A DNA stretch of 64,000 nt from Phascolarctos cinereus. Lineage: Eukaryota > Chordata > Mammalia > Diprotodontia > Phascolarctidae. The notes below the pieces were generated by a model that worked only from the letters and a program-made list of their open reading frames with translations, was not told the DNA's origin and did not search any database. How positions within the stretch are numbered: the stretch's first letter is position 1; each line of letters opens with the position of its first letter. The translations under genes and the position numbers were made by a program. Below, piece after piece: positions 55,617-64,000 of this stretch. Where the stretch lies: NCBI RefSeq assembly GCF_002099425.1, contig NW_018343953.1, positions 8,780,501 to 8,844,500 of the forward strand, written 5' to 3'.

Positions 55617-55803
55617 ACATTTTCTCTGGGAGCATACATTTATGGACATCATACAAAAACTCTGCAGTTAAAAAAAAAAGATTTAACGAGTTATGAAAAG
55701 GGAACAATTGTCACCCCCAATGACCTTGTTATATCTGTGGTGATTAGATGTACTATGAGGAGTCCCAAGATAATTGAAATTATTAGGACCTGAGAAATTA
55801 GAT
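55617..55803 (+). repeat. Unnamed repeat of about 187 bp, copy A
   Basis: It starts ACATTTTCTCTGGGAGCATA, runs through ACTCTGCAGTTAAAAAAAAA and ATGACCTTGTTATATCTGTG, and ends AGGACCTGAGAAATTAGA. A second direct copy lies at 57307-57493 at roughly 90 percent identity counted by eye. The ends carry weak inverted similarity (ATTTTCTCTGG versus the complement of CCTGAGAAATT). It is not a family I know. Confidence 0.85.
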
Positions 55804-55914
55804 AGGACAGCTAAGCCGTGAGGTGAGCCCTAATAGGGATAGGGATAGGGAATAAATCTGTGATGGGTATAGGAAATGTCTACCAATGCAAATTGGTTCC
55901 TTCTCCATAACATA

Positions 55915-56012
55915 GTCTCAGAGAGCTGCCGAGAACACAGAGGAGTTAAAGGACTTGCCCAGGGTCATATAGCCAGTATATGTCAAAGGGAGGATTTGAA
56001 CATAGGTCTTTC
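55915..56012 (-). mobile_element. MIR-type SINE fragment, minus strand
   Basis: GAGGAGTTAAAGGACTTGCC, CAGGGTCATATAGCCAG and GGATTTGAACATAGGTC. Confidence 0.7.
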
Positions 56013-56245
56013 ATAATAAAACTGGCATTTATATAGAACTTTATGGTTAATAAATGTTTTATATCCATTATCTGATTTGAGTACATAACAGCTCTGAGAG
56101 GTAGGTAATACAGATGTTGCCTGCTTTTTTATGTATAAGGATCCTGGGCAATAGAAAACTCAGTGACTTCCTGAAGGTCAGATAGCTAGGAAATGGAAAA
56201 ATCCAAGGCTGAACTCAAGTATTTTAATTTCAAGGTCAATGTGCC
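56013..56245 (-). mobile_element. MIR-type SINE, minus strand
   Basis: AATAAAACTGGCATTTATAT, AACAGCTCTGAGAGGTAGGT and CAGTGACTTCCTGAAGGTCA, then GGCTGAACTCAAGTATTTTA. It abuts the previous fragment in the same orientation. Confidence 0.7.
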
Positions 56246-57306
56246 TAATGACTTCCTTCATTAGAAAGTATTAGATACATTGTCTGACCTCAAAACATTG
56301 ACAACCCGTGTTACTTCTGGAATTTGGTTTCATATTGCCTGCATGAGCTTTGGAGAATGTGTATACATGGGCTTACTGTGATGTGAATCAGAGACAGTTG
56401 TGCAAATTACTTGTGTAATGGGGGGTACTGCACAATGAGAACCCCATCCTCAAAGCATGCTGCCACACCACATGGGGAAGCGTGGTGAGCCTCCTTCAGG
56501 AGGTGTGCAATGTCACATAAGGAAGGTCGTTGTCCCCATTTCAAAGCATGCATAGGCATGACTGGTTCTGTTCCTCTAAATACATGGTAAAAAAAAAAAA
56601 AGAGAAACAAATGGGAAAAAACAAACAAACAAATGTTCGAGAATATGCAAAGACCTGCTTTCAGGGCAACTTGGTCCTTTTTTTTTCCTTTTTTCTTCCC
56701 TGGTGGCCTGCGAGGAGGATGAATAGCAATGGGTCTTTGGGTAGGGAAAAGACGTTGCCTCTATTGTTGCTGAGAGGTAGTACCCACGTTGAGATGAAGC
56801 CATGAATGAATTACTGGCCTTGATATTACTTCTGTCCCTGTTGTGCCTATTCTTTCCTGCTTTTTATGAAGGAATATTAGAGATAGACTAGGCTGTGGCT
56901 TTTTTAGTTTTGAAATGCTAGTAGAGCACCAGAGTCCCTGGATGCTGAGACCAGGCTAGAGTTTACCAGCTGAAACTGGTTTGTCAGCACAGCCTAGGAG
57001 CTAGCCCAACGGTGAACTGACTCAATATACTAAATGCCAGATCTTCCATGTCAAGGATGAACTTCGTTGGCCATGCTGCATGCAAAAATGAACTTGGTAG
57101 GATAAATATTTTATAGCTAATGCTTCAAAACTAACCCTACTTTCTTCATGGACTAAGGTGATGTAGAGCAGGTATGCCCCAAATTGGTGAAAAGGGGATG
57201 TTTACATTTGTGTTTTTATTATGTCTTCTCAGTAAATGTTCTAGAGTGAAGGGCCAAGAGATACCTAGTTAGCAAACCAGGGAGTCAAAGATCTCACAAG
57301 AATATG
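56246..57306. other. Unassigned sequence between the paired repeats
   Basis: A 73-codon minus-strand frame (56407-56628) has an unusual protein-like end (GTEPVMPMHALKWGQRPSL, then GVAACFEDGVLIVQYPPLHK) without repeat bias. I cannot name it. Nothing else was recognised. Confidence 0.4.
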
Positions 57307-57493
57307 ACATTTTCTCTGGGAGCATACATTTATGGGCATCAGACAAGAACTCTGCAGTTAAAAAAAAAAGATTTAATGAGTTATAGAATAGGAAAAATTG
57401 TCATCACAATGACCTTGTTATATCTGTGGTGATTAGTATGTAGTATGAGGAGTCCCAAGACAACTGGAATTATTAGGACCTGAGAAATTAGAT
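57307..57493 (+). repeat. Unnamed repeat of about 187 bp, copy B
   Basis: Direct copy of 55617-55803, sharing the GGGAGCATACATTTATGG start, the ten-A run and the GGAGTCCCAAGA and TTATTAGGACCTGAGAAATT end. Differences are mainly single bases plus two or three short indels. The flanks differ from those of copy A. Confidence 0.85.
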
Positions 57494-58735
57494 GGAAGCC
57501 ATATAGTCAAAGTGAAAGTAAGATCCAATCATAAACTGGGCAAGTTTAAGTATATGTGGGATTCAGAGTGATAGCTATGTAGTACCCTTCTTTATCTTTA
57601 GTTCTCCCTTTAATGTGGAATGGCAAAGCTTTGGAAACTCCATGGGGAGTAAGAAAGAAAATATGCAAGAGATCAGATCCAGCAGCAAGGGAGAGAGATG
57701 TGATGGATAAGATCAAGAGTTAAGACAATGTCAAGAATATTATGCACTTTTCAGCTAGCAGAAAATTAAATTGAAAGTCTCAAGGTTAGAGAAAGCAGGA
57801 TAGCATGGTGGTAGCAGTCTTTTCATTTTCCAGGCCTGTCATTGAGTTCACTTGCCCTGCTCCTTGAGCAATAAGCTTGCTATATTGAAAAGCAGTTAGA
57901 AATGCTAGCCCAAGATAGTCCACTGAATATAAAACCTCTTGAGGTAAGGCCTTCAGTCTGTAGCCAATCCTAATTCATACCACATGGTATGAATTCTGGA
58001 TCCAGAGCCTCTGAATCTTTAATAACTGACTGTAATGGAAAGTTTAAGCTGAACATCATTTGGGAATGATATTGTATAGTCTACATTTCTTTACTCATTC
58101 ATAGGAGAAGCTATAGATGATGGAACCAACCAATCAGTTCCTTTCCCAGAACCCCTGAATACAAAGCAGCCTATGGCTAAGTTTGGGAGTACAGCTGCCT
58201 TGGCTTAGCAGAAGCACACACAATTCAGATTTTTGGTAGGTGTTCATTTCTTTTTATTATTATTATTTTTACGTGACAAGGGCAAAAACTACATCCAGTT
58301 GATCATGACCTGTCTTGTTTTTGTGGGGATCAATTGCATTATGCTGAGGCCATGTAGTAGGGCTTAGTCAAATTCAGCAGATTCAAAGAGGAATAAAGTT
58401 TCTAGTAGCATGGGAGCTCTGCTGATTATGTTTTGGAAAATTAACACTAACCATATTCCTTGGACAGATAAGATGGCCACGCTTCCAAAGAAAGACAGAA
58501 GTGAAGTATAGAAGGTTGTTCAATGAGAAGCAAAGAGAAGTTAGTACTTCTCTAGGACTGAAGTTCATCATAGTGGAATTCTATAACCACTGAGTAAGCA
58601 ACCAACTCCTAGAGTCTAATCCTTCCTACTAAATATAATCAGTTTAGTGGCTAGCAATTAGACCTAGTAGTTAAAGGTAACTAGTATATTTTGCTTTAGG
58701 AAAATCTAGGAATAGGAAGACATGTTTCTGATCAA
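57494..58735. other. Unassigned sequence, about 1.2 kb
   Basis: A TTA-rich run lies at 58251-58269. No family or gene was recognised. Confidence 0.4.
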
Positions 58736-58739
58736 CATG

Positions 58740-58915
58740 TGGACAGCTTTTCTAATCATTGGGCATGGCTCAAGATATGGCCCATTAGAAATGGAATGGA
58801 CTGCCTGAGGAACAAGTTATGCATTACTGGATTTTTTCATGTGGATTTGTATATGTGTAAGGGTTGAACTGGATGACCTCTAAATTCCCTTCCAATTCTG
58901 AAATTTAGGAATATT
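58740..58915 (+). mobile_element. CR1-like LINE 3' end
   Basis: AATGGAATGGACTGCCTGAG and GGGTTGAACTGGATGACCTC, then AAATTCCCTTCCAATTCTGA is the CR1/L3-type terminus. Confidence 0.6.
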
Positions 58916-59665
58916 AATAAAATACCATCTGTATCACTGAAGGGAACATCCAGACCTATGAGATCACAACTTTTTGTCTATTTGGGTAATAAAAGCAAGA
59001 GTTTTGATAAAAATATTAGTTGTTACTGTGTGTATAAATAAAGCATCTTTTTACAGAAGTTTGGAATATGATGACTCAAGGTAACTAACATAGCTTTGTG
59101 ATGAACCCTTAAGAAATCAAGGCATCATTAACATTTCATTGCTTGGCTAACACTCTGCTGTCTAGTTTTAAGTCAACTTTAAAATCTAGATAGTTTTCTT
59201 ATTGCCCTTGAAATGCGGTTATTGACAGAGTTCCTCACTATCTGTAGCTGGCCAGTACTCATCAGAGTCCAGGTGTGATGGAGGGGAAAAAATCTGAAAC
59301 AACGTCACTTGATATAGTCATATCGTCAACAACATATGTTCCTAAAGAAAAACAAAAACAAAAGGTCTGGTGAATTGATCATTTTTTGTGAATATGAATC
59401 ATTGTCTTTAAATAAGGTCTCATGAGCATAGGATTAACATTATTCATAATTTTTTGGGAGAAAAATTGCTCATTCTGTTAAAAATTCTGAGTGATGCTGT
59501 CTGAAATTGCACCTTCCCCAAATTCATCATCCATATAAGGACAATGAAATTAACAATAAATTGTTAACATTGTGTTTCCACAGGCATGACAAAACATTTT
59601 ATTTACTTTTTTAGAAATGACACTTATAAGATGGAACAGAACATCTTGGTTATTTGGGTTCTTCC
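58916..59665. other. Unassigned sequence
   Basis: No hallmark was recognised. Confidence 0.4.
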
Positions 59666-59667
59666 TG

Positions 59668-59728
59668 ACGTCTGAAGAACAGTTATTGGCATGCGGTAAG
59701 TACTTAATAAATACTGGTTGACTGACTA
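59668..59728 (+). mobile_element. L2 LINE 3' tail
   Basis: AGTTATTGGCATGCGGTAAG, then TACTTAATAAATACTGGTTG. Confidence 0.6.
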
Positions 59729-60235
59729 TAGACTTATGACAAGTCCACTTCAAATCCTGGGTGGTTCAAGTTTGTTTACTTGTACCAAATAGATGGTATC
59801 CTATTTCTAAGAAGAAAGGCATAATGAATGTTTCAGAAGGAAAAAAAAAATACTTGGGCATGAAATAGCTCTTACAAAATATTTTGATGAATTGAGTGTA
59901 AATGAATTAGAAACATACTTATTGAATTTCCCATCAAGTACTTAGTGGATTACCCATTAAGGAAAAAGGTCCTTAGCTAGAGAGCTTTTTTCTTTCCTAA
60001 GCCAGAATTTGTAGAAGAATTGTTTCAAGCCTTCAAAACTCCCTCCTCCCTTCTTAGGTTCCTTTGTGTAAAAATAGAAACAGAGTTGGGGTCAAATTGC
60101 CCTTTGAATATAATTGACCTAATGTACCAAAACACTCCATTAAGATGATAATTACAATTTAGCAACAACATAATGTTATTCATTCACATTTGTATTTTGA
60201 TCTTCTTAAAATAGCTCTTTGACATAGAAATGGGG
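59729..60235. other. Unassigned sequence
   Basis: Nothing was recognised. Confidence 0.4.
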
Positions 60236-60239
60236 TGAG

Positions 60240-60520
60240 TGTTATGCAGAGTCTAAGAGTTGGAAGGACCTTGGTGGCCATCTGATTCAACTGGTGTCTG
60301 AACCATAATCCCTCCTACAGCATACCTAGCAAGAAGTCATAATTTCAGATCTCCAGTAAGTAGGCAAACTTTCTACCTCATGAGGCAGCCCATTCTACTT
60401 ATGACTACTAAGTTTGAGCAATCTTTTTCCCCCTTACATCAAACTTAAAAATATCTCTCTGCAACATATGTCTATTGGTCCTAAGGTCACATTCAGGAGA
60501 TACTTTCAGATCAGTTACTA
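60240..60520 (-). mobile_element. CR1-like LINE 3' end, minus strand
   Basis: GAGTCTAAGAGTTGGAAGGA, CCTTGGTGGCCATCTGATTC, CATGAGGCAGCCCATTCTAC and TATCTCTCTGCAACATATGT are reversed CR1/L3 3' landmarks in order. It is the longest CR1-like piece here. Confidence 0.75.
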
Positions 60521-60704
60521 CAGTATATAACTTTTAACTATTTAACAAAAAAAATTAATCTAAAATGAAAACAGTGGCTTAGGGACAGAATTAAGTGAGG
60601 TAAAGATGATCATCAGCTCCATAAACTGTGCATGAAGGGTCTTGGGATTGTCACTTATACTTATGATAAAAGTCATCAAATCCTTCTCCTCTTAGATTTA
60701 CTTA

Positions 60705-61110
60705 ACTCTGTGTGTATCATGTATGTGTCTATTTACATTTTGCTCCCTCATTAGAATATAAGCTCTTTGAGGCCAAGGATTGCTTTTTTAAAATTTTTCT
60801 TTGTAGCCCTCAGACATAGGACACTACCTAAAATATGTTGTTTCTCAGTTATTTAGTCACGTCTGATGCTTTGTGACCCCATTTGGGATTTTCTTGGCAA
60901 AGATACTAGAGTAGTTTGCCACCCTTCTTCAGCTCATTTTATAGATGAGGAAATTGAGGCAAACAAGGTTAAGTGACTTACCCAGAGTCACAATACTAGA
61001 AAGCATCTGAGGACTGATTTAAAATCAAGTCCTCTTGACTTCAATCCCAATGCTCTATCCACTGCACCACCTAGCAGCACCACTTAATAAATGCTTGTTG
61101 AATGACTAAT
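60705..61110 (+). mobile_element. L2 LINE 3' end split by a SINE
   Basis: CATTTTGCTCCCTCATTAGA, ATATAAGCTCTTTGAGGCCA and TTTCTTTGTAGCCCTCAGAC. After the nested SINE, CACTTAATAAATGCTTGTTG resumes at 61081. Confidence 0.85.
60835..61080 (-). mobile_element. MAR1-like tRNA SINE nested in L2
   Basis: TTTAGTCACGTCTGATGCTT, TTTTCTTGGCAAAGATACTA and TTAAGTGACTTACCCAGAGT, then CACTGCACCACCTAGCAGCA. It sits within the last 30 bp of an L2 tail. Confidence 0.92.
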
Positions 61111-61244
61111 TTCATTTAATTGGACAGCTCTTTTCAGACAATCATAATAGGGCAGTGACAGAATGGAATACTTGCACTCCTTACACAACATCCATCAGCC
61201 TCCTGGATACTTTTATACAGCCTGGTCCCCAAACCCAGAATAGT

Positions 61245-61545
61245 CATTCACTTCTCACTGCTTCCTGCAGGAATCCCTAGGCTCCTTCAAGCCACCACTC
61301 AGGTTCCACTTCCTCCTATATGAGTGGTTTCATGATCTTCTCTAGTTGGTAGTACTCTCACATCTGGAAAGTGCTTAATGATTGATTGTATATATTTTGT
61401 ATTTGTTTATCTGTGAACTCCTTGCTTGAAAGCAGGAACAGTTTGGTTTTTGTATTTGTATTTTGAGTACCTAAGCACAGTGCTTTTCTTTTAGTAGGTG
61501 CTTAATAATTGCTTGTTCAATATAATTGGATTGAATATAACAGCT
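61245..61545 (+). mobile_element. L2-like LINE 3' end
   Basis: CTCCTTCAAGCCACCACTCA, TGTGAACTCCTTGCTTGAAA and CCTAAGCACAGTGCTTTTCT, then TAGTAGGTGCTTAATAATTG. Confidence 0.75.
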
Positions 61546-61854
61546 AGTGGTTTTGAGGTGAAGACTATCAAAATTATTTTACCTTTTCTTATTAACACTT
61601 TTTAATTAAACTAAATATGAATCTTGAAACTTTCCATATCTCATTATGTACTGTAGTTGATGTGGAGCCATGAGAACACTGGAAATGTAATAAAGCGATT
61701 TTCTTAAGCCCCTTTTAGTTTTCTATGAGGGAAATTTGGAACAATCCCTTGTTTTCCTATTTTTCCAAACCTAAAACCATCTGTTGTCCGAAAGATATTT
61801 TCTCTCTTTAATTTTTTTTAGCCATTTCAGATAGGGCAAATATTCTTTAGAATA
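61546..61854. other. Unassigned sequence
   Basis: AT-rich; nothing was recognised. Confidence 0.4.
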
Positions 61855-61911
61855 GGAATTCTTAACTCTGTATATGTGTTTGTGTGTGCATGTGTTTGTG
61901 TGTGTGTGTGT

Positions 61912-61948
<37 letters not shown>

Positions 61949-62129
61949 GTGATAAGTTTGTCAGTCTGGTGAAGCTTATGAAGTCCTTTTCAGAATAATG
62001 TGTTTTTTTCTTAAGTGCACAAAATAAAATAGATGGCAGAAAACAATTTTTGTTAAAATTAAGATGAAATGTTTTTCTGTTTCAAGTTCATCTATGCCAT
62101 GAAATCTTTTCATGGAGAATAACTCTTGC
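61855..62129 (+). mobile_element. Non-autonomous hAT-like element, second copy, with an internal (TG)n
   Basis: It shares its left end (GGAATTCTTAACTCTG), GTCAGTCTGGTGAAGCTTAT and TCAGAATAATG, then AAAATAAAATA, CAAGTTCATCTATGCCATGA and right end GAATAACTCTTG with 21817-23038. A TG repeat has expanded near the left end. Confidence 0.65.
61876..61950 (+). repeat. (TG)n microsatellite
   Basis: Imperfect TG units at the left, then about 15 perfect units. Confidence 0.95.
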
Positions 62130-62244
62130 TTTGGAGGATGTAACACTCATCTAAATTTGTGATTTTTCTCTTCTAATGATATACCAATAAAATTTCTATA
62201 ATGACACATTGACAATGTTGAAGTGAATGTTGTCTAACAAATTA

Positions 62245-62640
62245 AAGTGATAATCTGAGAAACTGCCATTGAAGATCATGCAAAAGGCAATGGATAAAGA
62301 ATGATGGGTTTGACCAGACTCTCACTACAAATGAGGAAATACACAGGAGATGCAATGTAATGGTTCTCATCAAAGGAATGCATGAGACAAAAAGATGGAC
62401 TGGTGATTTGGAAAGCTTAAGTGATAACTGGTGGACAAACTATGTGGTCCATTGTCATCCTTTCAATGTCAAGAGAGAGTCAGAAAAGATCCCAGCACTT
62501 TGGGTGGCCCTGCTGCAATAAATTTATGGAAGGGTATGAACAAAGATGGTGTAGAATGGGTAGTCATACAGTATTTGAAATCACCATCAGTGACATCAAA
62601 AATCTATTTTAATATTTAACACTCTGAAGACAGCCTAAAA
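62245..62640 (+). mobile_element. RTE-clade LINE 3' fragment, plus strand
   Basis: Frame pieces read EEIHRRCNVMVLIKGMHETK, RWTGDLESLSDNWWTNYV and HPFNVKRESEK, with IYGRV and TKMV after a stop. The RTE C-terminus has the same order: R-R-W-A-G-H-x-x-R-x-x-D-N-R-W-T, W-x-P-x-x-x-K-R-x-R-G-R-P, then W-x-R-V-A. Decayed and partial. Confidence 0.6.
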
Positions 62641-63708
62641 AAGCAAATGTATAATAAGTCTGTTACCTCTAATTTTATTACTACTCAATCACTATTCCAT
62701 CTATTTAATAGTTTAAAGCAGGTGATATAGTAATCTAGTAAACAAATACTGATGCAATTCCCTGTGTTCCTTGGGAAGGGCAAAAGAACTGTAGTCCTAT
62801 AAAATCCTCTGAAGTCAGAGGCTCAAAATAGTCAGCTGTAATCCTTTCTGGTATATTTGCAAATAAATTATATTTGCTAATATTAGAAGAAAGATTTCCT
62901 CTCTGATTAAAAGTGAAAGCAAGGTTATGCAACCCCTGTGATTAATTCACTCTTACAGATAAATGCCAGTTATTTTATGTTTGAGTTTCTGTGTACATTT
63001 TTAAGGGACCTCATGATTTTCAGAGTTGCTTCCTAAAGAGCAGTTTAATTTGCTTAAGTGAGTAAGTTTAATTGGGATGGCTATATGGCCCAGAGATAAG
63101 AAGATATGATTGTTTCCTAGGCCATGGTTTGTAATTTTCAGGTTTAAACCTTTTGTGAGTGCTTGAATGTATCGGTGATTATAATTGTAGCTCACAACCT
63201 GAAGAGTTGAAAAGTTCTAAGGAACAATTCATTCATTGTCTTGTTCACATCTGGGTTAATGTTTTCTTCTTGGATTAGTCTGTACCACGATGTTCCTTTG
63301 CTCCTTGCCCCAAGATAGCAATGCCAATTTCCCTCTGTTTACTTGGAAGCTCTTGGAGCTGATGTATGGGTGCTAGCCACAAATTAATGGAATTCTTTCC
63401 AGATGCAATGTCTTCAGATATTCAAACAATAAGCCAAAAAACACTGAGCTGTTTTGGCTATTTTTTCTCTTAACTATGTGCCTTTTTCAGAGATGATGTA
63501 AACACAATTACTGGATACAAGGGCCATAACATTTAAGACATTTCAGAGACAGGGATGAGGTTGTTGTTGAAGGTAGGAGGTTAAAAAAATAAAAGCAAAC
63601 AAAACAAAATTCTTAACCTGAAACCATGGAACATAACATACCAGGGAAGGAAATTTAAAGAGGAAAAAAAATGCATTAAAACAAATGGAGCTAAAACTAA
63701 AAAAAAAA
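62641..63708. other. Unassigned sequence, about 1.1 kb
   Basis: No repeat was recognised. Three minus-strand frames of 64-91 codons show no known motif. An A-rich run at 63661-63709 precedes the 7SL copy. Confidence 0.4.
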
Positions 63709-63711
63709 TAG

Positions 63712-64000
63712 AACTGGGAATATGGGCACATACTTGTAATCCTTGCTACTGGAGATGCTGAGGCTGCTGAATCACTTGAGCTCAGGAGTGTTAACAGGTA
63801 GTGTGCTAAGCCAATCATGCATCCTAAATATATAACAAATATGTTGAGCCCTTGAGAGGTAGGGGTGAGGACATTAGACTGCCTGAGGAGGGGTGACCTG
63901 ACCCAGGACAGAAATGGAGCAGGTCAAACCTACAATGGAAATTAATGGTGGAATCAGCCTGTGAGTGGACACTGTACTTTCAGCCTAGGAAGAAGGTCAG
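63712..64000 (+). pseudogene. RN7SL: 7SL (signal recognition particle RNA) retrocopy, cut by the window edge
   Basis: The sequence follows 7SL RNA from its 5' end to nearly its 3' end. The Alu-domain part reads TGTAATCCTTGCTACTGGAG, ATGCTGAGGCTGCTGAATCA and CTTGAGCTCAGGAGTG. The S-domain part reads GCCTGAGGAGGGGTGACCTG (63881-63900), ACCCAGGACAGAAATGGAGC, AGGTCAAACC and GTGGACACTGTACTTTCAGC. By eye it is roughly 80 percent identical to the mammalian RNA over the S domain, with a short loss in the middle and CpG-type changes. It is therefore a processed pseudogene rather than the active gene. The full length shows it is not an Alu-like SINE. The final 10-20 nt and any poly(A) tail lie outside the window. 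Confidence 0.92.

Noticed and set aside
55826-55852. GGGATA/TAGGGA triple repeat as an interstitial telomere sequence
   Set aside because: There are only three units and they do not match TTAGGG.
1-64000. tRNA genes, snRNA genes, CRISPR arrays, bacterial-type operons
   Set aside because: tRNA-like segments are all SINE heads. No cloverleaf gene, U-snRNA start, spaced direct-repeat array or gene cluster was seen.

Overview
The window reads as AT-rich intergenic or deep-intronic DNA from a marsupial, and I found no complete host protein gene in it. The marsupial call rests on the dispersed repeats. There are many copies of a tRNA-derived SINE with a GGCAGCTAGGTGGCACAGTG head, some short (WSINE1-like) and some with a long tail ending in CAACAA (MAR1-like). 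There are abundant L2, MIR and CR1 copies, RTE-clade LINE pieces, and an L1 copy with a clear target-site duplication. A clean L1 insertion and low GC argue against a monotreme. The short SINE type suggests an Australian lineage, but that is inference. Subfamily names are from memory, not from a library search.

Layout. 1-4.5 kb: L2 tail, RTE 3' piece, MIR with a nested MAR1-like SINE, and two composite SINEs. 5-6.5 kb: large CA/TA microsatellite, then an unexplained block that could hold an old LTR. 8.2-10.5 kb: RTE 3' piece, SINEs, a 300-bp CTTT/CCTT array on a SINE tail, and an RTE endonuclease remnant. 13.5-15.9 kb: L2 pieces in alternating orientation. 17.48 kb: one candidate coding exon. 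19-20.9 kb: SINEs and TA/CA arrays. 21.8-23.0 kb: an L1 3' end inserted in an old hAT-like element. 26-31 kb: nested SINEs, an older L1 3' end, and L2. 32.4-35.6 kb: a nearly full-length but decayed L2, minus strand, with endonuclease and reverse-transcriptase motifs and several nested SINEs. 37-44.6 kb: scattered MIR, CR1, L2 and MAR1-like copies separated by long unassigned stretches. 45.7-47.1 kb: a decayed Tigger/pogo DNA transposon with a MIR inside it. 50.7-52.6 kb: a long L2-like copy on the plus strand. 55.6 and 57.3 kb: two direct copies of an unnamed repeat of about 187 bp. 58.7-62.6 kb: CR1, L2 with a nested SINE, a second hAT-like copy, and an RTE 3' end. 63.7 kb to the right edge: a 7SL (SRP RNA) retrocopy.

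No gene clusters, operons or CRISPR arrays are present. The interest lies in the layered insertion history, the duplicated unnamed repeat, the candidate exon and the 7SL copy. I saw no convincing new biological system.
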